From the NCBI GenBank assembly GCA_964448135.1, contig CAYUVH010000022.1, forward strand, positions 189,267 to 253,266: a stretch of 64,000 nt of DNA, in the 5' to 3' direction. Numbering within the stretch: position 1 is the stretch's first letter; every line of letters begins with the position of its first letter. This DNA comes from CAYUVH01 sp964448135. GTDB taxonomy: Bacteria > Verrucomicrobiota > Verrucomicrobiia > Limisphaerales > UBA8199. Below the pieces are notes generated by a model. That model made no database searches. It was not told the origin of the DNA and saw only the letters and a program-made list of their open reading frames with translations. A program made the position numbers and the translations under genes. Positions 1 to 8,160 of the stretch are shown in pieces.

Positions 1-1
1 C

Positions 2-910
2 CTCTCGCTGGGCGTTGGGAACGAAGACCAGGAAACCATTGCCGACTTCTCCGCCTGGCCCGAAATGCCCGCGCTCAAAAAGCTCGACGCCTGGGGCGTC
101 TGCGGCCTCGCTGGACTCCCGCGCTTTGGCGCCCTGGAATCGCTCGGCCTGTTCGGCTCCCACTTTGCCGACCTCGCCCCCCTCGCCGGACTCAAGCGCC
201 TGACGCATCTCACGCTTTGCTCTTCGCAGCCCCTCGACGTCTCGCCGCTCGCGCAATTGCTGGCCCTGCGCCGGCTCGCCATCCAATGCCCGAAAGTCAC
301 CGGCCTAGCCGCCCTTAAGTCCCTCCCGGCCCTTCGCGAAATCCGCCTGACCGACGAAGCCACCGCCGACGCCGCCGAACTCGCCGCCCTCCGCGCCGAA
401 CTGGGCTCCTGGGACAACGAATTCCGCGACCCGCAACGCGGCCTCACCCCCTCGCTCGACCTCCAGGTCGTGGACCAGGAAACCTTCGACCACTACGACT
501 CCGAGGCCGCTTACGGAGTCGGGCCCGACCAGCTCAGCGACTACATGCTTGCCAGCGAGCGCGGATGGCTCATCGGAAAAATCCGCGAAGCCCTCGCCCC
601 GCACCTCGAGGAAGACACCGATTTCCATCTCCCCCACACCGGCGGTCGCCAGCGCACCGAGCGCGTCATCCTCTACACCGCCAAAGCCTGCGAAACCTTC
701 CGCGAACTCTCCCTCGCCATCCAGCGCGTCCTCTGCGAATGCAAAAACGACTGGATCATCTGGACCCAGGCCTGCCTCGGCGAAGGCCCCTCCGACGAAG
801 AAATCCCCGAAGACCTCCAGGACTTCATCGTCTGGCTCTACCCCACCAAAATCATGGTCACCGCCGCCGACGCCGAAACCGTCCGCAACCTGATCGAGTG
901 GCAAAGGTAG
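2..910 (+). CDS. Leucine-rich-repeat protein, 5' end outside the window
   Basis: The frame is open from base 2 to the stop at 908-910, so this is the last 302 or so residues of a longer protein. An internal ATG at 65 is not needed as a start because the frame reads sensibly upstream of it. The first 110 residues hold irregular LRRs (repeats such as LGLFGSHFADLAPLAGLKRL and LTGLAALKSLPALREIRL-like units). The remaining 190 residues are an acidic, tryptophan-containing region ending TVRNLIEWQR that I do not recognise. LRR domains usually bind proteins; the partner here is unknown. The last 65 codons are repeated in degenerate form at 2025-2234, so this C-terminal module has been duplicated locally. 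Confidence 0.75.
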   Translation, partial: LSLGVGNEDQETIADFSAWPEMPALKKLDAWGVCGLAGLPRFGALESLGLFGSHFADLAPLAGLKRLTHLTLCSSQPLDVSPLAQLLALRRLAIQCPKVTGLAALKSLPALREIRLTDEATADAAELAALRAELGSWDNEFRDPQRGLTPSLDLQVVDQETFDHYDSEAAYGVGPDQLSDYMLASERGWLIGKIREALAPHLEEDTDFHLPHTGGRQRTERVILYTAKACETFRELSLAIQRVLCECKNDWIIWTQACLGEGPSDEEIPEDLQDFIVWLYPTKIMVTAADAETVRNLIEWQR

Positions 911-930
911 GGCCGCGCTGCCGCGCGGCC
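911..930. repeat. GC-rich hairpin directly after the LRR gene stop
   Basis: GGCCGCG and CGCGGCC arms (7 bp) around a six-base loop start immediately after the TAG. The same hairpin, with one C-to-T change giving a G-U pair, follows the degenerate copy at 2235-2254. There is no T-run, so it is a repeat or RNA-processing structure rather than a classic terminator. The rest of 931-1215 has no gene I can support. Confidence 0.5.
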
Positions 931-1215
931 GCCAGTTTCGCGCCTTTTTCCAAACCCCAACCGAGGTTTCACAACTCAGCCCGGGGTTCTCCCAACTCTG
1001 GGAGGGACTACCCCGGGTACATCCGCCCCTCGTTCCCCAACCCTGAAAGCGGTTGCATCCTCTTCGCCCGCCGTTTGGCGTTGCCTTTTCAAATCTCAAA
1101 ACATTATTTTGAAATCCCGCTCCTCCTTTATGCTGGGCGCGCTACCGGCCATTTCCTCTTCCCCGAAACAAAAATCAGAATCGAGGTTTACCCTGACTCC
1201 TGCCACACTCCTTGT

Positions 1216-2016
1216 GTGAGAAAATCGCGCCGCACCTGGGTTGCCGCCCTTATTATTGCTGCAACCTTCGGTGTCGTGTGGCTGATCTCAAACTCGTTGT
1301 CATCCGGGCCGGTTTATCAACGGAAACAGTTGTCCGCCTGGGTGGTGCAATACATAGAGTCCCCTTCTGGTGACCCTTCTGAAACACAAGCCGCGGAAGC
1401 AATCCGCCGGATCGGCACAAATGGCATCCCATCGCTATTGAACTGGATAAGCCTAAGGGATTCTCCGCTGAGGGACACGGCGATCACGCTCGTCCGCCGT
1501 CAATCATTGTTGAAGATTCGCAGCCATACTGCCGGAGAACGCCGAATACTCGGTCGCATAGGATTTTCAGTGCTTGGTCCGGCCGCTTCTCCCGCCGTCC
1601 CTCAATTGATGGATTTGCTTGAACACAGTGGCGACTCCGATGTGCAGGCTAACGTGATTATGGCTTTGAAGGATATTGGTCCTCTCGCCCGAGATGCCGT
1701 GCCAGCCTTGGTCGCTCGCCTTAAGGGTACCAACCACTTTGCGGCAGTCTTTGCGCCAAGGGCTCTGGCAGCAATACATCAGCAACCCGAGTTGACTGTT
1801 CCGGCGCTCATTCAACATCTTGAACGGGTAAAAGGCTGGCCCGGTGATTTGCGCGACACAATCGCTGCCCTTGGCAGTTTCGGAAATCAAGCAACCAGCG
1901 CGGTTCCAATATTGGTCACTTTCCTCAACGACACAGACCCGCCGGTACGCCTTCTCACTACGAACGCTCTCAAACAAATCGATCCAGAGGCCGCTGCCCG
2001 CGCCGGTGTGAAATAA
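1216..2016 (+). CDS. Membrane-anchored HEAT-repeat protein
   Basis: A 266-residue protein from a GTG start at 1216. The frame stays open much further upstream, but that part is an arginine/proline-rich shadow of the LRR gene; the natural start lies just before the basic stretch RKSRR and the membrane segment WVAALIIAATFGVVWLI (residues 8-25). After a VYQRKQLSAWVVQY stretch there are helical HEAT-type repeats with the typical AVPALVARL and SAVPILVTFLNDTDPPVR pattern, ending near DPEAA. Such proteins are common in Verrucomicrobia and are thought to be scaffolds; no enzymatic residues are visible. The gene sits between the two copies of the LRR 3' end. No clear ribosome binding site precedes the start. 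Confidence 0.7.
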   Translation: MRKSRRTWVAALIIAATFGVVWLISNSLSSGPVYQRKQLSAWVVQYIESPSGDPSETQAAEAIRRIGTNGIPSLLNWISLRDSPLRDTAITLVRRQSLLKIRSHTAGERRILGRIGFSVLGPAASPAVPQLMDLLEHSGDSDVQANVIMALKDIGPLARDAVPALVARLKGTNHFAAVFAPRALAAIHQQPELTVPALIQHLERVKGWPGDLRDTIAALGSFGNQATSAVPILVTFLNDTDPPVRLLTTNALKQIDPEAAARAGVK

Positions 2017-2024
2017 GTATCTCC

Positions 2025-2234
2025 CGCCCTGTCACCCTGGCCATCCAACGCATCCTCTGCGAATGCGAAAGCGACTGGATCATCTGGACCCAGGCCTACC
2101 TCGGCGAAGGCCCCTCCGACGGAGAAATCCCCGAGGACCTGGCCGACTTCATCTTCTGGCTCTACCCCACCAAAATCATGGTCACCGAACCCGACGCCGA
2201 AACCGTCCGCAACCTGATCGACTGGAGCGGGTAG
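2025..2234 (+). pseudogene. Degenerate copy of the LRR protein C-terminus
   Basis: Translated in frame, this reads LAIQRILCECESDWIIW and continues with the same order of residues as the last 65 codons of the gene ending at 910, including TKIMVT, DAETVRNLI and a W two or three residues before the stop. Differences are mostly conservative or synonymous, as expected of a duplicated coding segment. It has no start codon of its own and no LRR part; it begins nine bases after the HEAT gene's stop. The similarity continues past the stop into the hairpin sequence. It is either a 3' remnant of a second full gene replaced by the HEAT gene or a partial duplication. Confidence 0.7.
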
Positions 2235-2254
2235 GGCCGCGCTGCCGCGTGGCC
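2235..2254. repeat. Second copy of the GC-rich post-stop hairpin
   Basis: The same structure as at 911-930 with one transition in the right arm that keeps pairing as G-U. It is part of the duplicated block. Confidence 0.45.
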
Positions 2255-2294
2255 GCCATCTTCGTGCCTTTATCACAAAATTGACTAATTCATC

Positions 2295-2383
2295 AGTCCC
2301 TCAAGGGACGAAAGGCAATAGCCCAGCGATTCATCGCTGGGTTCGCGGAATTGTTTAAACCCAAGTCCCGCCAGGGACGAAAG
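2295..2383. repeat. REP-like repeat pair with central hairpin
   Basis: Two 20-base units, AGTCCCTCAAGGGACGAAAG (2295-2314) and AGTCCCGCCAGGGACGAAAG (2364-2383), each contain a GTCCC/GGGAC hairpin followed by the tail GAAAG. Between them lies an independent palindrome, GCCCAGCGA-TTCA-TCGCTGGG (2321-2341). Two same-orientation units around a hairpin resemble a bacterial REP/BIME element, of the kind mobilised by RAYT transposases. No RAYT gene is in the window. It sits between the LRR remnant and the 3' end of the beta-propeller gene; 2384-2499 holds nothing else I recognise. Confidence 0.6.
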
Positions 2384-2499
2384 AACAATTGTGGGCGGGG
2401 TGCCCTTACCGGTGTTTTCCCTCCAAAGTTCTATTCTGATTGCTTCGGCATACACCTTGAATCATCTCGCCTTGGCCGCGCTTCAGGCACGGTCTGTTC

Positions 2500-4809
2500 T
2501 CACTGCGCCTTCAACCTAAAATACTCCTGTCTCGCCTCAGTCGGAACCATCACCCGCTTCATCCCGCCATTCGTGGTGGCATTGTCCCTGACAGTTGACC
2601 ACCCGGCGCGATTCGCGAGATTCGTGTTTCGCTGCAAATTCATCCCGCCAAACACCTCGGGCCACGTGAGCATGACTTTGTTCTCCGCCGGAAAGATGGA
2701 AAGTTGCGGTAATAGGGCCACCCGTGTCAACGCGGTCGCTATCTTGCCTTCGGCAAGAAAATAGGACCCTCCCGCGTAGATATCGCTTCGACTTGCGACA
2801 ACGGTGACGATGTATGCATTGGCGCTTTCAAATCCCGTCCATACATGTCGTCGCATGTTCCATTTGGCCACGCTTTTGGTTGGCTTCCCTCCGGCTTTGT
2901 CAAAGCGTCCACCCACATAAAGGTCTTCGCCGAAGATCGCCAGGCTGAACACATTGTCGTTTACGCCGGAGCCGAGGGCAGACCAACTCCTCCCATCCCA
3001 CATCGCAATATTGTTGGCCGGCTTTCCGCCTGCCGAGGAGAATCCTCCACCCATGAATACGTTGCTGCCTGAAATTGCCAGCGCCGCGCCAAAATTCCAA
3101 GTGGTGCCTTTTGTTCCCGTGCCTAGATTCCACCATCTGCTTCCGTCCCATCGTGCTATCCTGCTGGTCTCCGTGTCCCCGGCTTTGCTGAAAGTTCCTG
3201 CCGCGTAAACCTCATTTCCAGATACTGCAATGGCATAGACGCTGGGATAATCGCCGCCGCTGACTCCCGAGCCCAGCGCTGACCAGTTTGTTCCGTCCCA
3301 CCTGGCGATGCCATGGGCTTCCACCTCGCCTGCTGTGGTGAAGTAGCCTCCTGCCAGAATATCTTTGCCCGACGATTTGACGGACACGACCAAATTGTTG
3401 ACTCCCGCGCCCAGCGGCGACCACGCACTGCCGTTCCACTTGGCTATATTGCTCGCCGTGACTCCCCCCGCCACGGTGAATTGGCCACCGGCATACACGT
3501 CACTGCCCACGGCCGCCAATCCATAAACGGAGTTCTGATAGCCAGTATTTATCCCCGAACCGAGTGCCGACCACTTTTGTCCATCGAATCGTGCAACCCC
3601 ATTGCCTATGGCTCCGTCGTCCAATTTAAAGTCCCCCCCCACGTAAATGTCATTGCCCGAGACCGCTACGGACCGAACGACTCCTACCAACCCAGGCCCG
3701 GAGCCCAGGCCGCTCCATCTGCCTGCGCTCCACTTCGCCACGTAATTTGCCGCAACCCCGCCCGCCGTCACAAATACACCTCCGGCATAAACATCGTCCC
3801 CGGACACCAGTAGTGACAGAACATCCACTCCATTGGGATTCGTCATTCCTTCCCCCATTGCCGCCCATGAATTACCATCCCACTTCGCAACGCCATTGAC
3901 CGTGATTCCGTCGACAGTCAAAAAGGACCCGCCGGCATAAACCATGTTTCCGGCTACGCCCAGCGCGTGGACTTCGCTGTCCATCCCCATTCCCACAGGG
4001 GACCATTCGTTTCCGTCCCAGTGCTCAACGAAATTGGTTGCGCCTTCTTCAAAGGTGTAAAAATGACATCCGGCATAGAGCTCCTGTCCTGACCTCGCCA
4101 GCGCATACACAATCGTTTCATCGTTCCCCACTATGCCCGTGCCGACTTCCGACCAGGTATTCCCATCCCACTTCGCCACCCGATTTACCGCGGCCTCTCC
4201 TGCGCGGGTAAATCCGCCGCCGGCAAATAAGTGACTCTCTGAAGCTGTCAGCGCGTAAACATAAGCTGATCCTCCGCTTAGTCCTGGTCCGACCGCCGAC
4301 CAGTAAGTGCCATTCCACCTGGCGATATAGCTCACGCTTCGTCCGCCTGCGTGGGTAAATTGTCCACCTGCGTAAATGTTTCCGCCGAATTCCGCGAGCG
4401 CATAAACCGCGTCGTTCATTCCCGTGCTCATGGGGGACCAATTCTTCCCATCCCATCTGGCCACCCGATTCGCCGTGCGCCCGCCCGCGGTGGTAAACGT
4501 GCCTCCCACGTAAACATTGCTGCCCGCCACTAGCAAGGCATTGACCTGATCATTCAGCCCGGCACCCAGCGACGACCAATTCGTCCCGTCCCACTTGGCT
4601 ACGTAGTCGGCATTGGTTTCCCCGGCGTAAATGAATCGTCCGGCAACGTACAAATTCCCGTGGCCGTCCCTCGCCATCGCCCGTACATCGCCAGTCGTCC
4701 CAATCAAGCCTCCCGTACCAATCCAATTGGCATCGCCAAATCCCGCCCCCCGCGCCTGCCCCGCCAGCAAGCACCCCAGAACTAAAAGTTTGTGGAATAT
4801 GTCCCTCAA
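2500..4809 (-). CDS. Secreted beta-propeller repeat protein
   Basis: A 769-residue protein from a TTG start; no ATG occurs near the N-terminus, and the TTG gives a good signal peptide (HKLLVLGCLLAGQARGAG). The mature part has about thirteen repeats of roughly 50 residues with the pattern VYAGGxFTxAGGxxxNxVAxWDGxxWSxLGxG. This resembles the Kelch/delta-60-type blades of secreted propellers in Verrucomicrobia and Bacteroidetes. The last 70 residues form a separate small domain with VMLTWPE and a final EYFRLKAQ, similar in plan to the end of the protein at 32461-34722. Function is unknown; an extracellular or outer-membrane binding role is likely. It is transcribed alone, divergently from the PEP-CTERM gene. 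Confidence 0.8.
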   Translation of the reverse strand: MRDIFHKLLVLGCLLAGQARGAGFGDANWIGTGGLIGTTGDVRAMARDGHGNLYVAGRFIYAGETNADYVAKWDGTNWSSLGAGLNDQVNALLVAGSNVYVGGTFTTAGGRTANRVARWDGKNWSPMSTGMNDAVYALAEFGGNIYAGGQFTHAGGRSVSYIARWNGTYWSAVGPGLSGGSAYVYALTASESHLFAGGGFTRAGEAAVNRVAKWDGNTWSEVGTGIVGNDETIVYALARSGQELYAGCHFYTFEEGATNFVEHWDGNEWSPVGMGMDSEVHALGVAGNMVYAGGSFLTVDGITVNGVAKWDGNSWAAMGEGMTNPNGVDVLSLLVSGDDVYAGGVFVTAGGVAANYVAKWSAGRWSGLGSGPGLVGVVRSVAVSGNDIYVGGDFKLDDGAIGNGVARFDGQKWSALGSGINTGYQNSVYGLAAVGSDVYAGGQFTVAGGVTASNIAKWNGSAWSPLGAGVNNLVVSVKSSGKDILAGGYFTTAGEVEAHGIARWDGTNWSALGSGVSGGDYPSVYAIAVSGNEVYAAGTFSKAGDTETSRIARWDGSRWWNLGTGTKGTTWNFGAALAISGSNVFMGGGFSSAGGKPANNIAMWDGRSWSALGSGVNDNVFSLAIFGEDLYVGGRFDKAGGKPTKSVAKWNMRRHVWTGFESANAYIVTVVASRSDIYAGGSYFLAEGKIATALTRVALLPQLSIFPAENKVMLTWPEVFGGMNLQRNTNLANRAGWSTVRDNATTNGGMKRVMVPTEARQEYFRLKAQ

Positions 4810-4971
4810 TTACGCGTCGGAAGCTTGCCAGTAACTAATCACGAAATAAAGCTCCGAACTTTGTTCCGGTCAAAAGGCTTGTAATCCAGCTGTCCTTCAC
4901 GAAAACTGCCGCATCACTGGAGTTGCGCGAGAGGTCGCGCCGAAACAAACTTGGTCGTTGAAAGAAAACCT

Positions 4972-5547
4972 GTGACGCTAAAGCTTCGAAACCGTCCGGT
5001 CAGCCTCACCCGCTTGCTCGTCGCCGTTCTTTTCATGGCGAGCGGCGCAGCCTTCGCCCAACCGGCCTTCAGCGTCACCAGCTACACGGACGGCAACGGG
5101 CTCTACACCTACACCTTCGATCTCACGCCGAACCCCGAGTACGCCTGGCGGGCGACCGGCCTTTACATGCGGTCATACGGCATCCTCAGTCTCACCGCCC
5201 CAGCCGGCTGGAGTTCTGAATTTGACTCATTCGGCAACATCACCTGGTCGGCCACCAACGCCGCTGTCTTCGGCGAGCCGGCGCTCACCTTCTCGGTTCT
5301 GAGCTCCATCACCGAAAGCACCACCTACAACATCCCTTTCGGTGGAGACCCGTATCCGCGGGGAACCGCCCTCGGCGCCGAGTTGACGTATCCCAGTCAT
5401 GTCTTCCTCGGCGGTGGCTACTACACGTTCGAATACACCGGCCCAGTAATCCCCGAGCCCTCCAGTTTCGCCGTCCTCGGTCTCGGTTTGGCAGTGTTTG
5501 GAATGCTGGGGAGAAAAGCTGGCGCTCCAGGGCGTCGCAAGCCGTAA
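4972..5547 (+). CDS. PEP-CTERM sorting-domain protein
   Basis: A 191-residue secreted protein. I prefer the GTG at 4972, which follows a purine-rich GAAAGAAAA; an in-frame TTG at 4951 would add seven residues. The signal peptide is LTRLLVAVLFMASGAAFA followed by QPAFS. The C-terminus is a textbook PEP-CTERM signal: IPEPSS, a hydrophobic helix FAVLGLGLAVFGMLG and a basic tail RKAGAPGRRKP. In known systems this signal is cut by exosortase (EpsH) and the protein is tied to exopolysaccharide export. No exosortase is visible in this window. The body, rich in Y, T and G, has no recognisable catalytic motif. Confidence 0.85.
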   Translation: MTLKLRNRPVSLTRLLVAVLFMASGAAFAQPAFSVTSYTDGNGLYTYTFDLTPNPEYAWRATGLYMRSYGILSLTAPAGWSSEFDSFGNITWSATNAAVFGEPALTFSVLSSITESTTYNIPFGGDPYPRGTALGAELTYPSHVFLGGGYYTFEYTGPVIPEPSSFAVLGLGLAVFGMLGRKAGAPGRRKP

Positions 5548-5575
5548 CGCATTCAGGGAAGGCGTTCCCCGGAGC

Positions 5576-5619
5576 GCGGACATCCCTGCCTGCCCCGAGG
5601 GCCTTGAGTCGGGGTCCGC
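5576..5619. repeat. Nested inverted repeat downstream of the PEP-CTERM gene
   Basis: GCGGAC (5576-5581) pairs with GTCCGC (5614-5619), and CCCCGA (5593-5598) with TCGGGG (5609-5614), giving a nested hairpin with an internal bulge. It looks like one of the dispersed intergenic palindromes seen elsewhere in this window. Confidence 0.4.
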
Positions 5620-5838
5620 AGCCGCGGCCGAAAACCGGCTGTCGCCCAAACCCAATAACTGTTTCGTTACTTGGAAAGCGGGCCCTCCCGGCTGTTGATT
5701 TGGCAATTCGCATTTGTTTCAAGTTTCTTGGCCGCTTCCCCAAAGGCTCCGCGCCCTTGAATACCTACTCAACATATTGATGATTAGCACTTTGCAATGC
5801 TTCATCCTCCGCCACCCATCAGCCACCTGCACGGTTTT

Positions 5839-5930
5839 GTTACGGGTTGTCACCGGTCCGTTACCCGGCAGAACCTTCATTTCGATCAATGTTTACGCGG
5901 GTTGTAACCGCTGTTACCGGTGTTACCGGT
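5839..5930. repeat. Cluster of GTTACCGGT-type 9-base units
   Basis: Units: GTTACGGGT (5839-5847), GTCACCGGT (5849-5857), GTTACCCGG (5860-5868), then after a gap GTTACCGGT twice in direct tandem (5913-5921, 5922-5930), plus a related GTTGTAACCG at 5901. It lies upstream of rpmE and is followed within 10-20 bases by TATACCCCCTATAT. Confidence 0.5.
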
Positions 5931-6078
5931 CAGAAAGCATATACCCCCTATATGGTAGGTGCTCCGCTCCTCACTCCCCTGGTCCTCCTGGTCGCCTTCG
6001 CCCCCGGAGCCAAAGGCCGCCAAGCCCAAGTTCCAGCTTGTCAAACCCCCTGTCCGTGATAGTGTGTGCGGCCTTTTT

Positions 6079-6321
6079 ATGAAAGTTGATATTCATCCGA
6101 AATACGCGGAAGCGGAGATCCGTTGCGCCTGCGGCAACATCATCAAGACCCGCTCCACCAAGAATTCGATCATCGTCGGTATCTGCAACGCCTGCCATCC
6201 GTTTTACACCGGCCAGCAGAAGTTCGTGGATACGGCCGGTCGCGTGGACAAGTTCCAGCAGCGCATGGCCAAGACCCAGGCGGCCCAGGCCGAAGCGGCC
6301 ACCCGCAAGAAGAAACGCTAA
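6079..6321 (+). CDS. rpmE: 50S ribosomal protein L31
   Basis: An 80-residue protein beginning MKVDIHPKY; the frame is open upstream, but this ATG matches the family start. It is the zinc-binding form of L31: the ligand cysteines C16, C18, C36 and C39 are all present (CACG and CNACH). The conserved HPFYTGQQKFVDTAGRVDKF segment follows, then an alanine- and lysine-rich C-terminal tail. L31 binds the large subunit at the central protuberance bridge to the 30S head. It is followed 86 bases later by prfA, a common rpmE-prfA order, so the two are probably cotranscribed. No Shine-Dalgarno sequence is visible. Confidence 0.95.
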   Translation: MKVDIHPKYAEAEIRCACGNIIKTRSTKNSIIVGICNACHPFYTGQQKFVDTAGRVDKFQQRMAKTQAAQAEAATRKKKR

Positions 6322-6407
6322 CGATCCGTTTTCGCATCCGCCCGCACGGCTTTGCCGCCGTCCGGGCGGATTGCTTTTAGCGCAGCCCGCCCGCGGGTCT
6401 TCGTGCC

Positions 6408-7487
6408 ATGGACCTCCGACCCCAAATCGAAAAAACCACCCGCCGCCTGGCGGAGGTGGAAACCGCGCTCAGCGATCCGAAGGCGTTCGATAATCCCCAG
6501 CGCGCGCAGGAGCTGTCGCGGGAATACTCGCGGCTGAAGGATGTCGTCGCTAACGGCCAGTCCTATCTCAAGGCGCTCGCTGATCTCGAGGAGAACCGCA
6601 AGCTGGTCAGCAGCGAAGCCGCGGATTCCGAGCTGGGCCAAATGGCGCGCGAGGAAGTGACGCGTCTCGAAGGCGAGGAGAAGCGGTTGGAGCTGGAAGT
6701 GCAGCGCGGCCTGATTCCGCCGGACCCCGCGGACTCGCGCAACACCATCATCGAAATCCGCGCCGGCGCCGGCGGTCAGGAATCGGCGCTGTTCTCGGCG
6801 GACCTTTACCGGATGTATACGCGCTACGCCGAGGCGCGCGGTTGGAAGCACGAAGACATCGATTCCAGTCCGTCCGATCTCGGCGGTTTCAAAGAAGTCA
6901 TTTTCCAGGTCACCGGCACCGATGTTTACAAGCGCCTCAAATACGAGAGCGGCGTGCATCGCGTTCAACGCGTGCCGGCCACCGAAGCGCAGGGCCGCAT
7001 TCACACCAGCACCTGCACGGTCGCGGTGCTGCCGGAAGCCGAGGAAGTGGATGTGGAACTCAAGCCGGAGGATCTCGACATCACCCGCTGCCGTGCCTCC
7101 GGCCCTGGCGGTCAGGGCGTGAATACCACGGACTCCGCCGTTCAGATCATTCATAAACCTTCCGGTCTCATTGTTCGCTGCGCCGACCAACGTTCGCAGC
7201 AGAAGAACAAGGCCCAGGCCCTCACCGTCCTGCGCTCGCGGTTGCTGGAGCGCAAAGTCGCCGAGGAAAACGCGAAGTATGCCGCGGAACGCAAAGCCCA
7301 GGTCGGCACGGGCGAACGCAACGAGCGCATTCGCACCTACAACTTCCCGCAGAACCGCGTCACCGATCATCGCATCGAATTGACGCTCTACAACCTGCCT
7401 TTCGTGATGGAAGGCAAGATCGACGAGTTCCTCGAGCCGTTGATTAATAACGACCTCGAAGCCAAGCTCGCGGCGTTGAACAAATGA
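6408..7487 (+). CDS. prfA: Peptide chain release factor 1
   Basis: A 359-residue class I release factor, the usual length. It recognises UAA and UAG in the ribosomal A site and triggers hydrolysis of peptidyl-tRNA. The catalytic GGQ is at residues 234-236 within the conserved SGPGGQGVNTTDSAV segment. The N-terminal coiled region (residues 1-90) and the domain with IIEIRAGAGGQESALFSADL precede it. The C-terminal ERNERIRTYNFPQNRVTDHR motif is intact. The methyltransferase prmC, often next to prfA, does not follow here; the next gene is a HAD hydrolase. Confidence 0.97.
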   Translation: MDLRPQIEKTTRRLAEVETALSDPKAFDNPQRAQELSREYSRLKDVVANGQSYLKALADLEENRKLVSSEAADSELGQMAREEVTRLEGEEKRLELEVQRGLIPPDPADSRNTIIEIRAGAGGQESALFSADLYRMYTRYAEARGWKHEDIDSSPSDLGGFKEVIFQVTGTDVYKRLKYESGVHRVQRVPATEAQGRIHTSTCTVAVLPEAEEVDVELKPEDLDITRCRASGPGGQGVNTTDSAVQIIHKPSGLIVRCADQRSQQKNKAQALTVLRSRLLERKVAEENAKYAAERKAQVGTGERNERIRTYNFPQNRVTDHRIELTLYNLPFVMEGKIDEFLEPLINNDLEAKLAALNK

Positions 7488-7557
7488 GAGCTTCCTGCGG
7501 CGGTTGAGCGAATGCCCGCCAGCCTGCGCTTTTCTTCACGTTTTATTTCGACAATCC

Positions 7558-8160
7558 ATGACCCCCAGCAACTCCAAACTTTCCGAGCCGCGCGGCATCA
7601 TTTTCGACTGCGACGGCACCCTGGCCGACACCATGCCGTTGCATTGGCGCGCGTGGCGCGCGATCGCGGCGAAGCACCAGCTCGAGTTTTCCGAGGATCG
7701 CTTCTACTCCCTCGGCGGCGTGCCTTCGCGCGACATCCTGAAAATGCTCAGCATCGAGCAGAATGTCCCGCTGGATCACCTGGCCATTGCGCGCGAGAAG
7801 GAAGCCGTTTATCTGCCGCTGATTGATCAGATCGAACCGATCAATTCCGTGGTGGGCATCGCGCGTGATTTTCACGGCAAAATCCCCCTCGCGGTTGCGT
7901 CCGGCGGCACGCGCCCCATCATCGAACTGGTCTTGAATCGCCTCGGTATCCTGCATTTGTTTCAAGCCATCGTGACGAGCGAAGACGTCACTCATCAAAA
8001 GCCGGCGCCCGATATCTTTCTTGAAGCCGCGCGCCGCATCGGCGTGCAGCCAAAATTCTGCCGCGCCTACGAAGACACGGACCTGGGCATGACCGCCATC
8101 CGTGCCGCCGGCATGGAGGCAGTGGACGTCCGGGAGCTGATCAGGAAGCACGCGGCTTAA
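7558..8160 (+). CDS. HAD-superfamily phosphatase, beta-phosphoglucomutase-like
   Basis: A 200-residue protein; the ATG at 7558 is preferred to an in-frame TTG at 7504 because the HAD domain begins directly after it. Motif I is FDCDGTLADT (nucleophile D17, acid/base D19), motif II is the serine in VASGG, motif III is the lysine in HQKPAPDIF, and motif IV is EDTDLG. The helical cap is inserted after motif I (subfamily IA). Such enzymes dephosphorylate small sugar phosphates or act as phosphomutases; the substrate cannot be read from sequence. Its last 20 bases overlap the convergent methyltransferase gene. Confidence 0.88.
   Translation: MTPSNSKLSEPRGIIFDCDGTLADTMPLHWRAWRAIAAKHQLEFSEDRFYSLGGVPSRDILKMLSIEQNVPLDHLAIAREKEAVYLPLIDQIEPINSVVGIARDFHGKIPLAVASGGTRPIIELVLNRLGILHLFQAIVTSEDVTHQKPAPDIFLEAARRIGVQPKFCRAYEDTDLGMTAIRAAGMEAVDVRELIRKHAA

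Larger units (their letters stand above)
5548..6078. other. Gene-free region before rpmE with two repeat structures
   Basis: No credible coding sequence in 531 bases. It contains a hairpin-like dispersed element (5576-5619) and an array of GTTACCGGT-like units (5839-5930) followed by an AT-rich TATACCCCCTATAT stretch (5940-5953) that may hold the promoter of rpmE-prfA. Confidence 0.6.

Noticed and set aside
305..1099. 264-residue minus-strand frame, glycine- and valine-rich
   Set aside because: It is antisense to the LRR gene and runs through the post-stop hairpin; composition is that of a shadow frame.
2295..2383. Possible CRISPR array
   Set aside because: Only two units, each itself a short palindrome, and the spacer is another palindrome; no cas genes.
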